From NCBI RefSeq assembly GCF_002894645.1, contig NZ_NCQY01000030.1, forward strand, positions 591,859-655,858: a DNA stretch of 64,000 nucleotides, read 5' to 3'. How positions within the stretch are numbered: position 1 is the first letter of the stretch; the number at the start of each line of letters is the position of its first letter. The position numbers and the translations under genes were made by a program. This DNA is from Salinibacter altiplanensis. GTDB lineage: Bacteria > Bacteroidota > Rhodothermia > Rhodothermales > Salinibacteraceae. Positions 34,439 through 41,250 of this stretch are shown here, in pieces. The notes beneath the pieces were generated by a model. It ran no database searches and was not told the DNA's origin. It saw nothing but the letters and a program-made list of their open reading frames with translations.

Positions 34439-35031
34439 GGCGTGTCCGGCGGGTCCTTCCTTTCAGATGACTCCCCGAGCTCCGGCACGAAGCCCTCTTC
34501 CTGCAGCTCCTCGCAGATCGCGCCGACGTCGACCTCTGGCACCGGCTCCGGCGTGTCGGGAAGAACCGGGTGGGGGTGCCCCTCTGGATTCGAAGCCGGC
34601 CGGTGAAGCCGGCTCTCGATGTAGTCTCTGGCGCGATCACGGAAGGCCCGGCGGACGTGCACCTCGAGAGGCCGCTCCTGGTCGTAGCGGACGAGGGCCC
34701 GAAGGAAGAGCGGATAGGCCTCTGCCAGGAGGTCCTCGAGCTGAAGGCTCGGGCGGTCGGCGTGCGCGGACTCGGTGTACCGCTCCAGCAGGTCCGAACA
34801 GACCCAGTAGATCGTTTCGGCCTGGAGGGCGAAGAGGGCCGTGAGGGCCTCCTGCTCCTCTGCGGTCGGATCGACGTCGCGCACGGCCTGCTTGGTGGCG
34901 TGCCGGCCGTAGCCCTCGGCCGCTTGGCGCGTGCGGCGGAGCCAGCCGGAGAGCGCGCCGAGGTGCGGGCCGGGCTCTTCACCGGTGGAGACGCCGGTAG
35001 AGCGGCGGAGACGCTGGGCCCAGGTGGGCAT
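34435..35031 (-). CDS. Sigma-factor region 2-like protein (putative late transcription factor, part 2)
   Basis: 198 residues. The stretch LQLEDLLAEAYPLFLRALVR then YDQERPLEVHVRRAFRDRAR and DYIESRL (about residues 98-143) follows the sigma-70 region 2 pattern: D-L--E-Y-x-L-RA---YD followed by an Arg-rich helix. Helices 2.1/1.2-like precede it (ALFALQAETIYWVCSDLLER). No region 4 helix-turn-helix is present in this protein; a candidate region 4 lies in the gene 3 bp upstream. I infer a split sigma factor for late genes. It could instead be an isolated activator of the RinA/ArpU type. There is no terminator between it and terS. Confidence 0.6.
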   Translation of the reverse strand: MPTWAQRLRRSTGVSTGEEPGPHLGALSGWLRRTRQAAEGYGRHATKQAVRDVDPTAEEQEALTALFALQAETIYWVCSDLLERYTESAHADRPSLQLEDLLAEAYPLFLRALVRYDQERPLEVHVRRAFRDRARDYIESRLHRPASNPEGHPHPVLPDTPEPVPEVDVGAICEELQEEGFVPELGESSERKDPPDTP

Positions 35032-35034
35032 CGG

Positions 35035-35331
35035 CTACTGTTGTGGCGGCGAGGTGGGGCGTTGAGAGTGACTCCCAGAAGGCGACTCTTCGTTAGAAGG
35101 CGATCCTTCCGGAGACACCGCCGCCTTGAGGTGCTCTCTCACGCGGGACAGGCGCCGAGACAAGTCGTGTGGGGACAGGCCGGCGCGGGCCTGGAGCTCG
35201 TTCCAACCCATACGGATGGAGGCCCCGTAGAGTGCGACATCGCGAGCGGACTGCTCGCGGGCATACTGGCGGAGGGCACGCTTGATGGAACTGCGCGCCT
35301 CCTCATGGAGGACGGGCTGATCCGGGCGCAC
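35035..35331 (-). CDS. Sigma-factor region 4-like HTH protein (putative late transcription factor, part 1)
   Basis: 98 residues from a GTG at 35331; the start is uncertain. The frame is open to 35472, but that part overlaps the terminator at 35433-35471, so the real start must be downstream. The helix-turn-helix segment WNELQARAGLSPHDLSRRLS followed by RVREHLK is like sigma region 4.2, with a preceding basic helix (ARSSIKRALRQYAREQSARD). The C-terminal 25 residues are a Ser/Gly/Pro-rich tail. It ends 3 bp before the sigma-2-like gene, so they are almost certainly co-translated. First gene of the late region. Confidence 0.55.
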   Translation of the reverse strand: MRPDQPVLHEEARSSIKRALRQYAREQSARDVALYGASIRMGWNELQARAGLSPHDLSRRLSRVREHLKAAVSPEGSPSNEESPSGSHSQRPTSPPQQ

Positions 35332-35350
35332 GGGCTTGAGGAAGACCTGA

Positions 35351-35364
35351 GCGTGTCTGTGAGC
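35351..35364 (-). repeat. CTCACAGAC repeat, copy 1 (late leader)
   Basis: Minus strand GCTCACAGACACGC, about 20 bp upstream of the proposed start of the sigma-4-like gene and after the terminator, that is in the leader of the late transcript. The same element occurs at 40732, 40822 and 41099 on the plus strand. Confidence 0.55.
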
Positions 35365-35432
35365 GGCTGAGCACCTGGCGAGGGTGCGATAACTGATCTC
35401 CTTTATGCTACTGGAGAAGAAAGGGTTTCCAA

Positions 35433-35471
35433 TAAAGAAAACCCACCCCCACTTAACAGCGGGGGTGGGCA
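35433..35471 (-). terminator. Strong Rho-independent terminator before the late region
   Basis: On the minus strand a stem CCCACCCCC...GGGGGTGGG (plus extra pairs) is followed by TTTTCTTT. It lies just after the stop of the small gene 35494-35655 and separates the cargo/lysogeny block from the late operon. Confidence 0.85.
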
Positions 35472-35493
35472 TTCCTAAACTTTCAGGTGAAAC

Positions 35494-35655
35494 TTATTCG
35501 CTCTCCTTGTCCTGAGACTCAGAATTAGTGTCTCCGGTAGAGCGACTGTAGGTCCCTGTCTGAAAATTTAGGGCAACCGACTCGTCTTTCTTCGTCTCTG
35601 TGTTTTTTAGTTCAGCGGGTTGAGATTTCGAGTTCCGTCCTACGGTGTCAGTCAT
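35494..35655 (-). CDS. Small hypothetical protein, 53 aa
   Basis: From the ATG at 35655, which overlaps the end of the proteasome-like gene by 8 bp. Hydrophilic and low-complexity (GRNSKSQPAELKNTETKKDE, ending SESQDKESE) and probably disordered. Coupled translation with the upstream gene and its shared terminator suggest a partner or regulator of the Ntn-hydrolase-like protein. Not recognised. Confidence 0.5.
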   Translation of the reverse strand: MTDTVGRNSKSQPAELKNTETKKDESVALNFQTGTYSRSTGDTNSESQDKESE

Positions 35656-36445
35656 AGCGGTTCTGCTCGATTGTTTGTGAAAGATCTTTTTGACGAACCC
35701 ACTGGAATCCATCGAATGGCGTTACGAGCGCAATGTCGATAGCGCCTCCTACAGTGGGCATGCGTTGCGAAAACTCTTGATGATTCGAAGTCGTGCGGAT
35801 CATAAACTCCGCATAGTTAACTGCATCTTGCAACGAAAAGACCTGATAGGCCGGGCCAGCACCCTGATTATCCCAGACTTCGTGCAGTGCGTTAACCACC
35901 TCAACACGGCCGGAGGCGATCATCTCATCGTCTCGTTTATTGAGGTCTACATCATTCCCAACCTCAACTTGAGTGGTTTCCGGAGTGCCATCAGAACCGT
36001 AGCCTACAACTTGAAAACCGACAACCATTTCGTCGGAAGGGATATCATCGGTGGACGTATCGACCTGTTCCTCAAGTAGCTCATGAGCGCGGTTTCCGAT
36101 ACGATCAGCAGCATTGGTCACCGATTCAACCACTTTATCGTCGGCAACCAGTTCCTCTTCAAGCTCTCGAACGGCAAAGTACATGGTTTTCCCGTTAAGC
36201 TGACCAGCTCCGAACGTACCAACGCCAAAATCATCCATAAAGGGAAATAACTTTCGGGCGTAAGGCATCGTCGTGGACGGCATCTGCACCTGAGGCGTGT
36301 TCACGCGCTGCTGGTGTATGTCACCGCAGTTCGGACACTGAACTTCAATATCTCCTTCCATCTGAAAAGCATTTCGCATTGTGGAGAGACTATCTCCAGC
36401 AATGACTATACCATCTGGCGTTTGAACCGAAAGGATCAGCGACAT
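35648..36445 (-). CDS. Proteasome/HslV-like Ntn-hydrolase homologue with Zn-ribbon-like insertion
   Basis: 265 residues. The start MSLILSVQTPDGIVIAGDSL aligns with the first strands of 20S proteasome beta/HslV/Anbu subunits: the conserved Asp (Asp17 in proteasomes) is Asp18 and the conserved Lys (Lys33) is Lys65 in ARKLFPFMDDFGVGTFGAG. Removal of Met1 would expose Ser2 where the catalytic threonine normally stands. Between the Asp and Lys lies a 40-residue insertion with Cys37, Cys40 and His44 (CPNCGDIH), possibly metal-binding. The rest shows the alternating helices and strands of the fold. Ring formation, activity and substrate are unknown. AT-rich relative to late genes; located in the cargo block. 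Confidence 0.6.
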   Translation of the reverse strand: MSLILSVQTPDGIVIAGDSLSTMRNAFQMEGDIEVQCPNCGDIHQQRVNTPQVQMPSTTMPYARKLFPFMDDFGVGTFGAGQLNGKTMYFAVRELEEELVADDKVVESVTNAADRIGNRAHELLEEQVDTSTDDIPSDEMVVGFQVVGYGSDGTPETTQVEVGNDVDLNKRDDEMIASGRVEVVNALHEVWDNQGAGPAYQVFSLQDAVNYAEFMIRTTSNHQEFSQRMPTVGGAIDIALVTPFDGFQWVRQKDLSQTIEQNRYD

Positions 36446-36533
36446 TTACTGAGAAGAGTTTTACAAAGAAACAACGATCCCACCCCTCTAGCCTATTGGT
36501 TTGAGGTCTACCATACATTGTTTTCATTACCTC

Positions 36534-36740
36534 TTCTCTCCCCACAGCCCGCCCGTAGCGGTCCATCTCCTCCACAGAAACGCGAACGGTGGACCCACCC
36601 ACCAGCTGGCGCGCTCGGCTCGTGGCGTTCCCACCGTACGGCTGGGAGGACTCCGGCGCGTCGGTGCCCCAAAGGCGCACGGTGAATGTCTGGCCGGGCT
36701 GCTGGGCCGATGCGGGGACGGTCAGAACGAGAAGTAGAGC
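36534..36740 (-). pseudogene. Remnant of a secreted staphylococcal-nuclease-like (TNase) gene
   Basis: On the minus strand the frame gives a signal-peptide-like segment (ALLLVLTVPASAQ) and then VRLWGTDAPESSQPYGGNAT, LVGGSTVRVSVEEMDRYGRA. These are the first strands and the DRYGR motif of thermonuclease-family proteins. The frame has no ATG start before the signal peptide (a TAA lies just upstream), and family similarity ends soon after DRYGRA, well short of the approximately 130-residue domain. It appears decayed at both ends. An open frame continues to 36390 but is not nuclease-like. Confidence 0.55.
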
Positions 36741-36775
36741 TTCGGTCGTGAGTGGTTACGGTACATCGCAAATCC

Positions 36776-37069
36776 TCATTCCTCGGGCCACTCAACTCTG
36801 AGGTCCCAAATCACGATTTCTTCTGCGTCATACCAGTAGAGAATCGCCAACCCCGGAATTCCAGGGTTCGGTTCGGGTTTCCGTGCAAAAACGCGGTGCT
36901 CTCCCGGCAAATCTTCAGTCTCTGAGTGCTCAGGGCTAATGCACAAGACATGTGTCATTGCCCGAAATGCTGACCGGAGTTGCTGCGGGCCATCGAGAAT
37001 CCTATCGATTTGGCGTTTGACTTCCCGATTCGCAGGAGCCCAATCACGGACTGGTTCAGGTGGGAGCAT
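36776..37069 (-). CDS. Putative RelE/ParE-like toxin partner of Panacea antitoxin
   Basis: 97 residues. The C-terminal half GIPGLAILYWYDAEEIVIWD followed by LRVEWPEE resembles the last two strands of RelE/ParE-superfamily toxins. The N-terminal half is a long helix pair (REVKRQIDRILDGPQQLRSA). The ATG overlaps the stop of the antitoxin gene by one base (TAATG), which is typical of tightly coupled toxin-antitoxin pairs. I infer it is the toxin. Target (ribosome-bound mRNA, gyrase or other) cannot be told from sequence alone. Confidence 0.5.
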   Translation of the reverse strand: MLPPEPVRDWAPANREVKRQIDRILDGPQQLRSAFRAMTHVLCISPEHSETEDLPGEHRVFARKPEPNPGIPGLAILYWYDAEEIVIWDLRVEWPEE

Positions 37070-37680
37070 TACCCTTCCTCTTGAAGCTCTTGAGCTTTCT
37101 CTCGAGCCCAGTCCATCACCTCGTCCCGATCATCCTTCTCGGTAACCTGAAGGTACGACAGGTAGTATGGAATCTCTGCAAACGGCTCCACGCTTTCCCA
37201 GACTACGTCGTGAGACTTCTGGCTCACCGTCGTCGTGTTTAGCGGAAAAATCTCCCGTGCAACCCGCGTGAGAATCTTGCGCTCCTCCTCAGAAAAAACA
37301 TCCGTATTCGGGCGGGTGAACACTTGCGGACAATGTTGGACGTTCGGCCCGAGCTCTACTCCACTGATCTGGTACTTTCGCACAGCCACCGCATCGTCCG
37401 ACTCAAGCTCTTCCAACGTGTCTGGAAGCACCTCGGCGTACGGCCCAAATTGGTGTCGAATGTACTTGGCCCCAGTAATCGGCTCGCCGAGCTCGAAATA
37501 CGCCCTTCGATCGGCGTAGAACAGGATCTTATGAAGCTTCGTCTCGCTGATGTCCCTGCGCTCTTGGGGAAGCGAGCACACGTAGAGGATGGCCTCACGG
37601 AGACGCTCTAGGTCAAGCTCCGGCTCTTCGGGGTCCTCCTCAAACAGATCCATATCAGAAACGGAGAGGTGATCAGACAC
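37069..37680 (-). CDS. Panacea-domain (DUF4065) antitoxin-like protein
   Basis: 203 residues. The Panacea core is clear: LREAILYVCSLPQERRDISE, TKLHKILFYADRRAYFELGE and PITGAKYIRHQFGPY (about residues 27-81). A C-terminal helical domain with SQKSHDVVWESV completes it. Panacea is a promiscuous antitoxin domain known to neutralise unrelated toxins, including phage-encoded ones. Here it precedes a small gene with a one-base overlap, the standard arrangement. It lies in the cargo block of the prophage, so superinfection control or prophage maintenance is likely. Confidence 0.75.
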   Translation of the reverse strand: MSDHLSVSDMDLFEEDPEEPELDLERLREAILYVCSLPQERRDISETKLHKILFYADRRAYFELGEPITGAKYIRHQFGPYAEVLPDTLEELESDDAVAVRKYQISGVELGPNVQHCPQVFTRPNTDVFSEEERKILTRVAREIFPLNTTTVSQKSHDVVWESVEPFAEIPYYLSYLQVTEKDDRDEVMDWAREKAQELQEEG

Positions 37681-37852
37681 GACAGGCCCCGTCTTCGGGC
37701 TTGGTTAAAGAGACTGTACCATGCAAGGTTGCAAGATCTGTGCGACGCTTCCGATTCGGCATGTACGTCGACGTCACCTCTCCGACATTCAGAGGGGCCG
37801 CGGCGTCCAGGCATCCGCCCAGCAGCAGCGGTGGATCGGAGCGTTGCATGGA

Positions 37853-38221
37853 TCAGATCAAGCGCCTCTCGAGCTTGATCACAGTTCCCTCCTGGTCGAA
37901 CCGGACGACCCGATCAGGTCTATTGTCAGACTTGAAGACCCACAGCTCTTCGTCTCCTTCTTTCGTCACGCTGCTTGGGTCTCCTGGGTGATGCGGCCGA
38001 GCTCCCATGACGAGGCGGACCTGCGTCTTGTTCATGCCCACGGCCAGACGCTCCTTCTCCATCGCCGTGCGGATACTGTCGGGCATCGTTTCGGTCATCA
38101 GGTAGTACTCGAGGTACTCTGCGTCTTCGTTGTCAGCCGCTGCCCCACCAGCAGCACCCGCAGCAGCGGCCAAGCATCCACCTACGAACAGAGGGAGTAC
38201 CAGCAAAAAGACGTATCGCAT
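37853..38221 (-). CDS. Prophage lipoprotein with BamE/SmpA-like domain
   Basis: 122 residues. Signal peptide II: MRYVFLLVLPLFVGGC with a lipobox cysteine at position 16. The C-terminal half (LAVGMNKTQVRLVMGARPHH, then DEELWVFKSDNRPDRVVRFD) resembles the SmpA/OmlA/BamE-like fold in small outer-membrane lipoproteins: a G-x-T-x-x-x-V-x-x-x-x-G motif followed by a W-F-Y strand. Expressed lipoproteins in temperate phages often alter the cell surface or exclude related phages. It is followed closely by a second lipoprotein gene upstream on the same strand. Confidence 0.6.
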   Translation of the reverse strand: MRYVFLLVLPLFVGGCLAAAAGAAGGAAADNEDAEYLEYYLMTETMPDSIRTAMEKERLAVGMNKTQVRLVMGARPHHPGDPSSVTKEGDEELWVFKSDNRPDRVVRFDQEGTVIKLERRLI

Positions 38222-38243
38222 GGCAACTGATTTCGGGCAGTTT

Positions 38244-38870
38244 TTATTGAACGGTCTCTAGACTTGCCTCATTGATCCCGATGCGAAAAATATACTCATT
38301 GATTGTACCCTCAATCTTAAATGGCATCAGAATTTCGAAGCTTTTACCAACGAGAGATTCCGCATTTTCTCGAAGGGATTTTTTTACCTCTTGGCTTTCA
38401 CTGTTTTGCGCAACGCGAGTGGTAGGCATTTTTTCAGCCCCATCAACTTCCTCATCTCCGCTAACTATTTTCTCAACCGCAGCCCTTGGTCCAATGACGG
38501 TCGGTGAAACCTCCCGCCCTATGTCCATCCGCCGCATTTCGCCATGCACCAGGGTCTGACTTGACCCATCAGGCCCGACAAATACGCCCTGGTTCCAATC
38601 TATGCGTACTGTATTGTCAGTTTTATTCTCAATACTCATCAACGTAAAACTACCTGTCGGCGCCACTACCGCACGTATGAATTGATCCTCAAACACATAA
38701 GACGTATCAGTCTCAGATACCTCTGTCTCACCGAACCGCTGTTCAGCATCAGCTGGTCGTTCTACCTCATCCAGGGACATCTCATAAGAAGCACGATATG
38801 TTGTCGTACACCCAATAGTCCCGACGAATACCAAGATTACGATAAGTAATCCACTGTAGGAATATCGCAT
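38244..38870 (-). CDS. Prophage lipoprotein, 208 aa
   Basis: From the ATG at 38870: MRYSYSGLLIVILVFVGTIG then a lipobox ending at Cys21 (TIGC), so a type II signal peptide. The rest is a predicted beta-rich domain (YVFEDQFIRAVVAPTGSFTL, then MSIENKTDNTVRIDWNQGVF). It is AT-rich compared with its neighbours, which suggests transfer. It is transcribed with the smaller lipoprotein gene 22 bp downstream. Function unknown; surface exclusion is a reasonable guess for paired prophage lipoproteins. Confidence 0.55.
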   Translation of the reverse strand: MRYSYSGLLIVILVFVGTIGCTTTYRASYEMSLDEVERPADAEQRFGETEVSETDTSYVFEDQFIRAVVAPTGSFTLMSIENKTDNTVRIDWNQGVFVGPDGSSQTLVHGEMRRMDIGREVSPTVIGPRAAVEKIVSGDEEVDGAEKMPTTRVAQNSESQEVKKSLRENAESLVGKSFEILMPFKIEGTINEYIFRIGINEASLETVQ

Positions 38871-38955
38871 AGGACCTTTATTTTTTTCTTGAAGAGAAGG
38901 TGGGGGTGAGTATCTCGAACCTCTCAAAGCTTCTGCCCGACCTCAAGAAGATTGG

Positions 38956-39678
38956 TCACAGGTGTTGCTGGACTCGGACAACCTGACCCAGAACTTCCCA
39001 GCCCTCTATGTGACCATCATCGTCCGCTTTTATCTCGTTCTGCGGCACTCGGCTATTGTCCCCCTCCAGGCGAGCAGCCGTTTCCGTTTCCCAGAACAGG
39101 CGCTTTACGATTACACCTGAAGCTGGATTTCGAAGAACATAGATGCTCCCATCCTTCAATGCTCCCCCGTTGTGACGGACTACAAGAATTCGGTCCCCAG
39201 GGGTCAGCGTGGGCTTCATTGAAATACCCTGCACTGTCAGTACAGCTAGGTCGTCGGGATCTGCTCCTACTTCGCGGCGCAATTGTCGCCGATCATAGCT
39301 GATGTAGTCGCGCACCTCTTCTTTCAAGGCTGGCTCGCCAGTTCCTGCACTGGCCTGGAGGGAGTACAAAGGGATTTGTACTGACCTATTCCCGCTTCCT
39401 CCTGTGGGGTCTTCTTCATCCTGCCCCAGGGGAAGCTCTACGTCTTCCATCTGATTCACCTTCTCTTTTTCAACCCGCTCTGGTAGATCATACAAGCCGT
39501 ATGCTGGCTGCGCAAGCTCCTCAGCGTCCTTGAGCTTGCGCAGAGCGGAGTTGATACTATTTCGGCTTCGGTCGAGCTCTTCCGCCATCTCTTTGGGCTG
39601 CAGGGGTTCACCCGAAGACCTAACTAGGTCCATTATTTCCTTCTGGACAGGACTATCTATAACGGAACTGGGCGGCAT
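38956..39678 (-). CDS. LexA/CI-type prophage repressor with S24 peptidase domain
   Basis: 240 residues from the ATG at 39678 (a GTG at 39699 is an alternative). The N-terminal winged helix (QKEIMDLVRSSGEPLQPKEM, then AEELDRSRNSINSALRKL) binds DNA. The C-terminal S24 domain has the catalytic Ser153 in VQGISMKPTLTPGDRI and Lys192 in IVKRLF. An autocleavage site is visible at Ala111-Gly112 in LQASAGTGE. SOS-activated RecA should trigger self-cleavage and induction. It is divergently transcribed from the Cro-like gene, with the operator region between them. Confidence 0.85.
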   Translation of the reverse strand: MPPSSVIDSPVQKEIMDLVRSSGEPLQPKEMAEELDRSRNSINSALRKLKDAEELAQPAYGLYDLPERVEKEKVNQMEDVELPLGQDEEDPTGGSGNRSVQIPLYSLQASAGTGEPALKEEVRDYISYDRRQLRREVGADPDDLAVLTVQGISMKPTLTPGDRILVVRHNGGALKDGSIYVLRNPASGVIVKRLFWETETAARLEGDNSRVPQNEIKADDDGHIEGWEVLGQVVRVQQHL

Positions 39679-39703
39679 AACAGAGTTTGCGCAATTCACA
39701 TTA

Positions 39704-39745
39704 ACTCAACACACAGTGTGAACCAACACTGTGCGCATAGTGTCT
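39704..39745. promoter_or_regulatory. Repressor/Cro operator region with paired palindromes
   Basis: The divergent gap contains the 11-bp palindrome CACACAGTGTG (39710-39720) and a second copy AACACTGTGCG (39725-39735, 9 of 11 matching the reverse form), with centres 15 bp apart. A third half-site AGTGT lies at 39739-39743. Spaced palindromes between repressor and Cro genes are the usual lysogeny switch operators. A TTGACTTGACAC sequence at 39758-39769 may be a -35 of the rightward promoter. Confidence 0.65.
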
Positions 39746-39798
39746 AATTTATCGCATTGACTTGACACGGCACCCCAACATAGCCAAAAGGCCGCCCG

Positions 39799-40107
39799 AT
39801 GCCAAGAGCTGTTGATCCACGATTTGGGCGCAAGATGCGCTCGATCCGCCAGATGCGAGGCACAACGCAGGTAGAGGTTGCGGAGAAGGCCGATGTTGGA
39901 CACACCTACATCTGTCGGATCGAGAATGGGCAAGCCCCGCCGCCATCGACGGAAACGATTGTGCGGGTTGCTGACGCCCTCGACACCGATGCTGATGAGC
40001 TTTTGGCATTGGCCGGAAAGATTGCACCGGACGTGGAGCAGATGCTGATCGAGAGCCCATCTCTGATGGACGTAGTTCGGGAAGAGGCCGAGACTGTCCC
40101 CGCCTAG
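39799..40107 (+). CDS. Cro-like helix-turn-helix protein
   Basis: 102 residues with an XRE-type HTH: RFGRKMRSIRQMRGTTQVEV, AEKADVGHTYICRIENGQAP (residues about 7-48). A helical tail with DADELLALAGKIAP follows. First gene of the rightward early region, directly opposite the LexA-like repressor across the operators; by position this is the Cro analogue that represses the repressor gene. A gene for a small arginine-rich protein follows at 40153, so co-transcription is likely. Confidence 0.8.
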   Translation: MPRAVDPRFGRKMRSIRQMRGTTQVEVAEKADVGHTYICRIENGQAPPPSTETIVRVADALDTDADELLALAGKIAPDVEQMLIESPSLMDVVREEAETVPA

Positions 40108-40152
40108 CACTTGCCTGCACGGCTCTTCTTCACTCCTGTTGCTCAGATCCCG

Positions 40153-40653
40153 ATGGCAGATTCTGATTCTACCGACGAGACCTGGCTCGACGCCTTTCGC
40201 CGGACCTGGTACGGCCTGGAAGATGAAGGCCGCGACCCGGCCCGGACCGTCTCCGAGTGGGGCGGCCGCAAGGAGTCCACCGCCCGCGCCTGGAAGCGAG
40301 GCCGATGCGAGCCGAATGACACCTGCAAGCGCCAGCTCGCCAAGAAGGCGTGCCGCGAGGGGTATCCCTTCCTCTCCCGCCTTTACGTGCCGGGGACGCA
40401 CCGGCTCGAGGAGCGCGGCGAGAAGACCGAGATCAACGGAGAGATCGAAGACAACGTCGTCGACCTGGTCCGGGTCAGCGCCGACATTCACGAGGCATAC
40501 CGACAGGGGAACGTGCGGCGCCTCCACGCCCTCGCGGACCGCGGGGAGAAGGAGATGGACGAGGTGCGCGGCGAGGCGAAGCGCCTTATGGAAGTGCGGG
40601 GCGACGGGGCGCCAGGCAGCGGGCTCCCCACAGAAACAACATCCAAGCGCTGA
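40153..40653 (+). CDS. Early regulatory protein (possible CII-like), 166 aa
   Basis: From the ATG at 40153 (the frame starts at 40111). The N-terminal part has a compact HTH-like segment (EWGGRKESTARAWKRGRCEP) followed by a basic helix, then a coiled segment (EDNVVDLVRVSADIHEAYRQ) and a disordered tail. An early second regulatory gene between cro and the replication operon in the position of lambda cII makes an activator or accessory repressor plausible. It ends at the start of a 653-bp gene-poor, structured region. Confidence 0.5.
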   Translation: MADSDSTDETWLDAFRRTWYGLEDEGRDPARTVSEWGGRKESTARAWKRGRCEPNDTCKRQLAKKACREGYPFLSRLYVPGTHRLEERGEKTEINGEIEDNVVDLVRVSADIHEAYRQGNVRRLHALADRGEKEMDEVRGEAKRLMEVRGDGAPGSGLPTETTSKR

Positions 40654-40731
40654 AGCCCCGAGGAGCTGCCGGCGCGGGGCTCGCCACCCCGCAGGTAGCC
40701 GGCACCAATAGCCCCCCCTCGCCGGCGGGTT

Positions 40732-40741
40732 GCTCACAGAC
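40732..40741 (+). repeat. CTCACAGAC repeat, copy 2
   Basis: GCTCACAGAC at the top of a GGCGGG...CCCGCC hairpin. Copies 2 and 3 share an 18-bp block GGCGGGYTGCTCACAGAC. Confidence 0.5.
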
Positions 40742-40821
40742 ATAAAAAGCCCGCCAACCACGGGCTCAGGCGGCTCTCGCCGCAAGGCCCATCCAGGAGC
40801 CACCTGGTCGGCTGGCGGGCT

Positions 40822-40835
40822 GCTCACAGACGCGC
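40822..40835 (+). repeat. CTCACAGAC repeat, copy 3
   Basis: GCTCACAGACGCGC, 90 bp after copy 2, again preceded by GGCGGGCT. Confidence 0.5.
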
Positions 40836-41098
40836 GCCTCTCGCCAGAGAGACATGCGCCCTTCGCCATTTCCCACTGCTGCCCCTCACGGCTTGATCCG
40901 ACACGGCTCGCCCCGAGCCACCCAGGGGCAGCGTTCGCCCGGCACGCTGGCGCCAAGCCGGGCAGATGGCCACCTTGGACGCAGAGCGGATCGTGCCCGC
41001 TCGTGGCCACAGGGCGCCGCGGGTCGCCCACATTACCCACCCGCACAGTTGGCCGCGTGGCGAGAGCCCGTGCGCCCTACTAGACGTACCTTTCTCTT

Positions 41099-41111
41099 CT
41101 CACAGACACGC
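41099..41111 (+). repeat. CTCACAGAC repeat, copy 4
   Basis: CTCACAGACACGC, 13 of 13 identical to copy 1 in the late leader on the other strand, 72 bp before the tRNA-like element. Confidence 0.5.
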
Positions 41112-41170
41112 GCTCTGTGGAAGGAGGTGTAAGGAGCCGCCCCGGGCCTCGGAAAGGACCCGGGGCACTC

Positions 41171-41236
41171 GGCCACGTAACTCAGCGGACAGAGTCACGC
41201 AACACGCGAGCCGCGGGTTCGAGTCCCGCCGTGGCC
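41171..41236 (+). ncRNA. tRNA-like element with shortened anticodon arm
   Basis: 66 nt. Acceptor GGCCACG pairs perfectly with CGTGGCC; the D arm ACTC...GAGT and T arm GCGGG-TTCGAGT-CCCGC are intact. Between D and T arms only 17 nt remain instead of about 23, enough for a CGC/GCG mini-stem with loop AACAC and no usable anticodon arm. No CCA follows. Either a decayed phage tRNA or a deliberate tRNA mimic. Confidence 0.6.
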
Positions 41237-41250
41237 GCGACAACAGAAAA

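Noticed and set aside
35332..35472. N-terminal extension of the sigma-4-like protein to 35472
   Set aside because: This part overlaps the terminator stem and has no family character, so it cannot be part of the transcript that starts after the terminator.
39706..41046. Minus-strand frame of 446 codons over the Cro-like and 166-aa genes
   Set aside because: Shadow of the plus-strand HTH genes and the non-coding leader; no protein character and it would run through the operators.
40730..41083. Plus-strand frame of 117 codons in the early leader
   Set aside because: Low-complexity Pro/Arg/Gly sequence that arises from the hairpins and repeats; no start context or motif.
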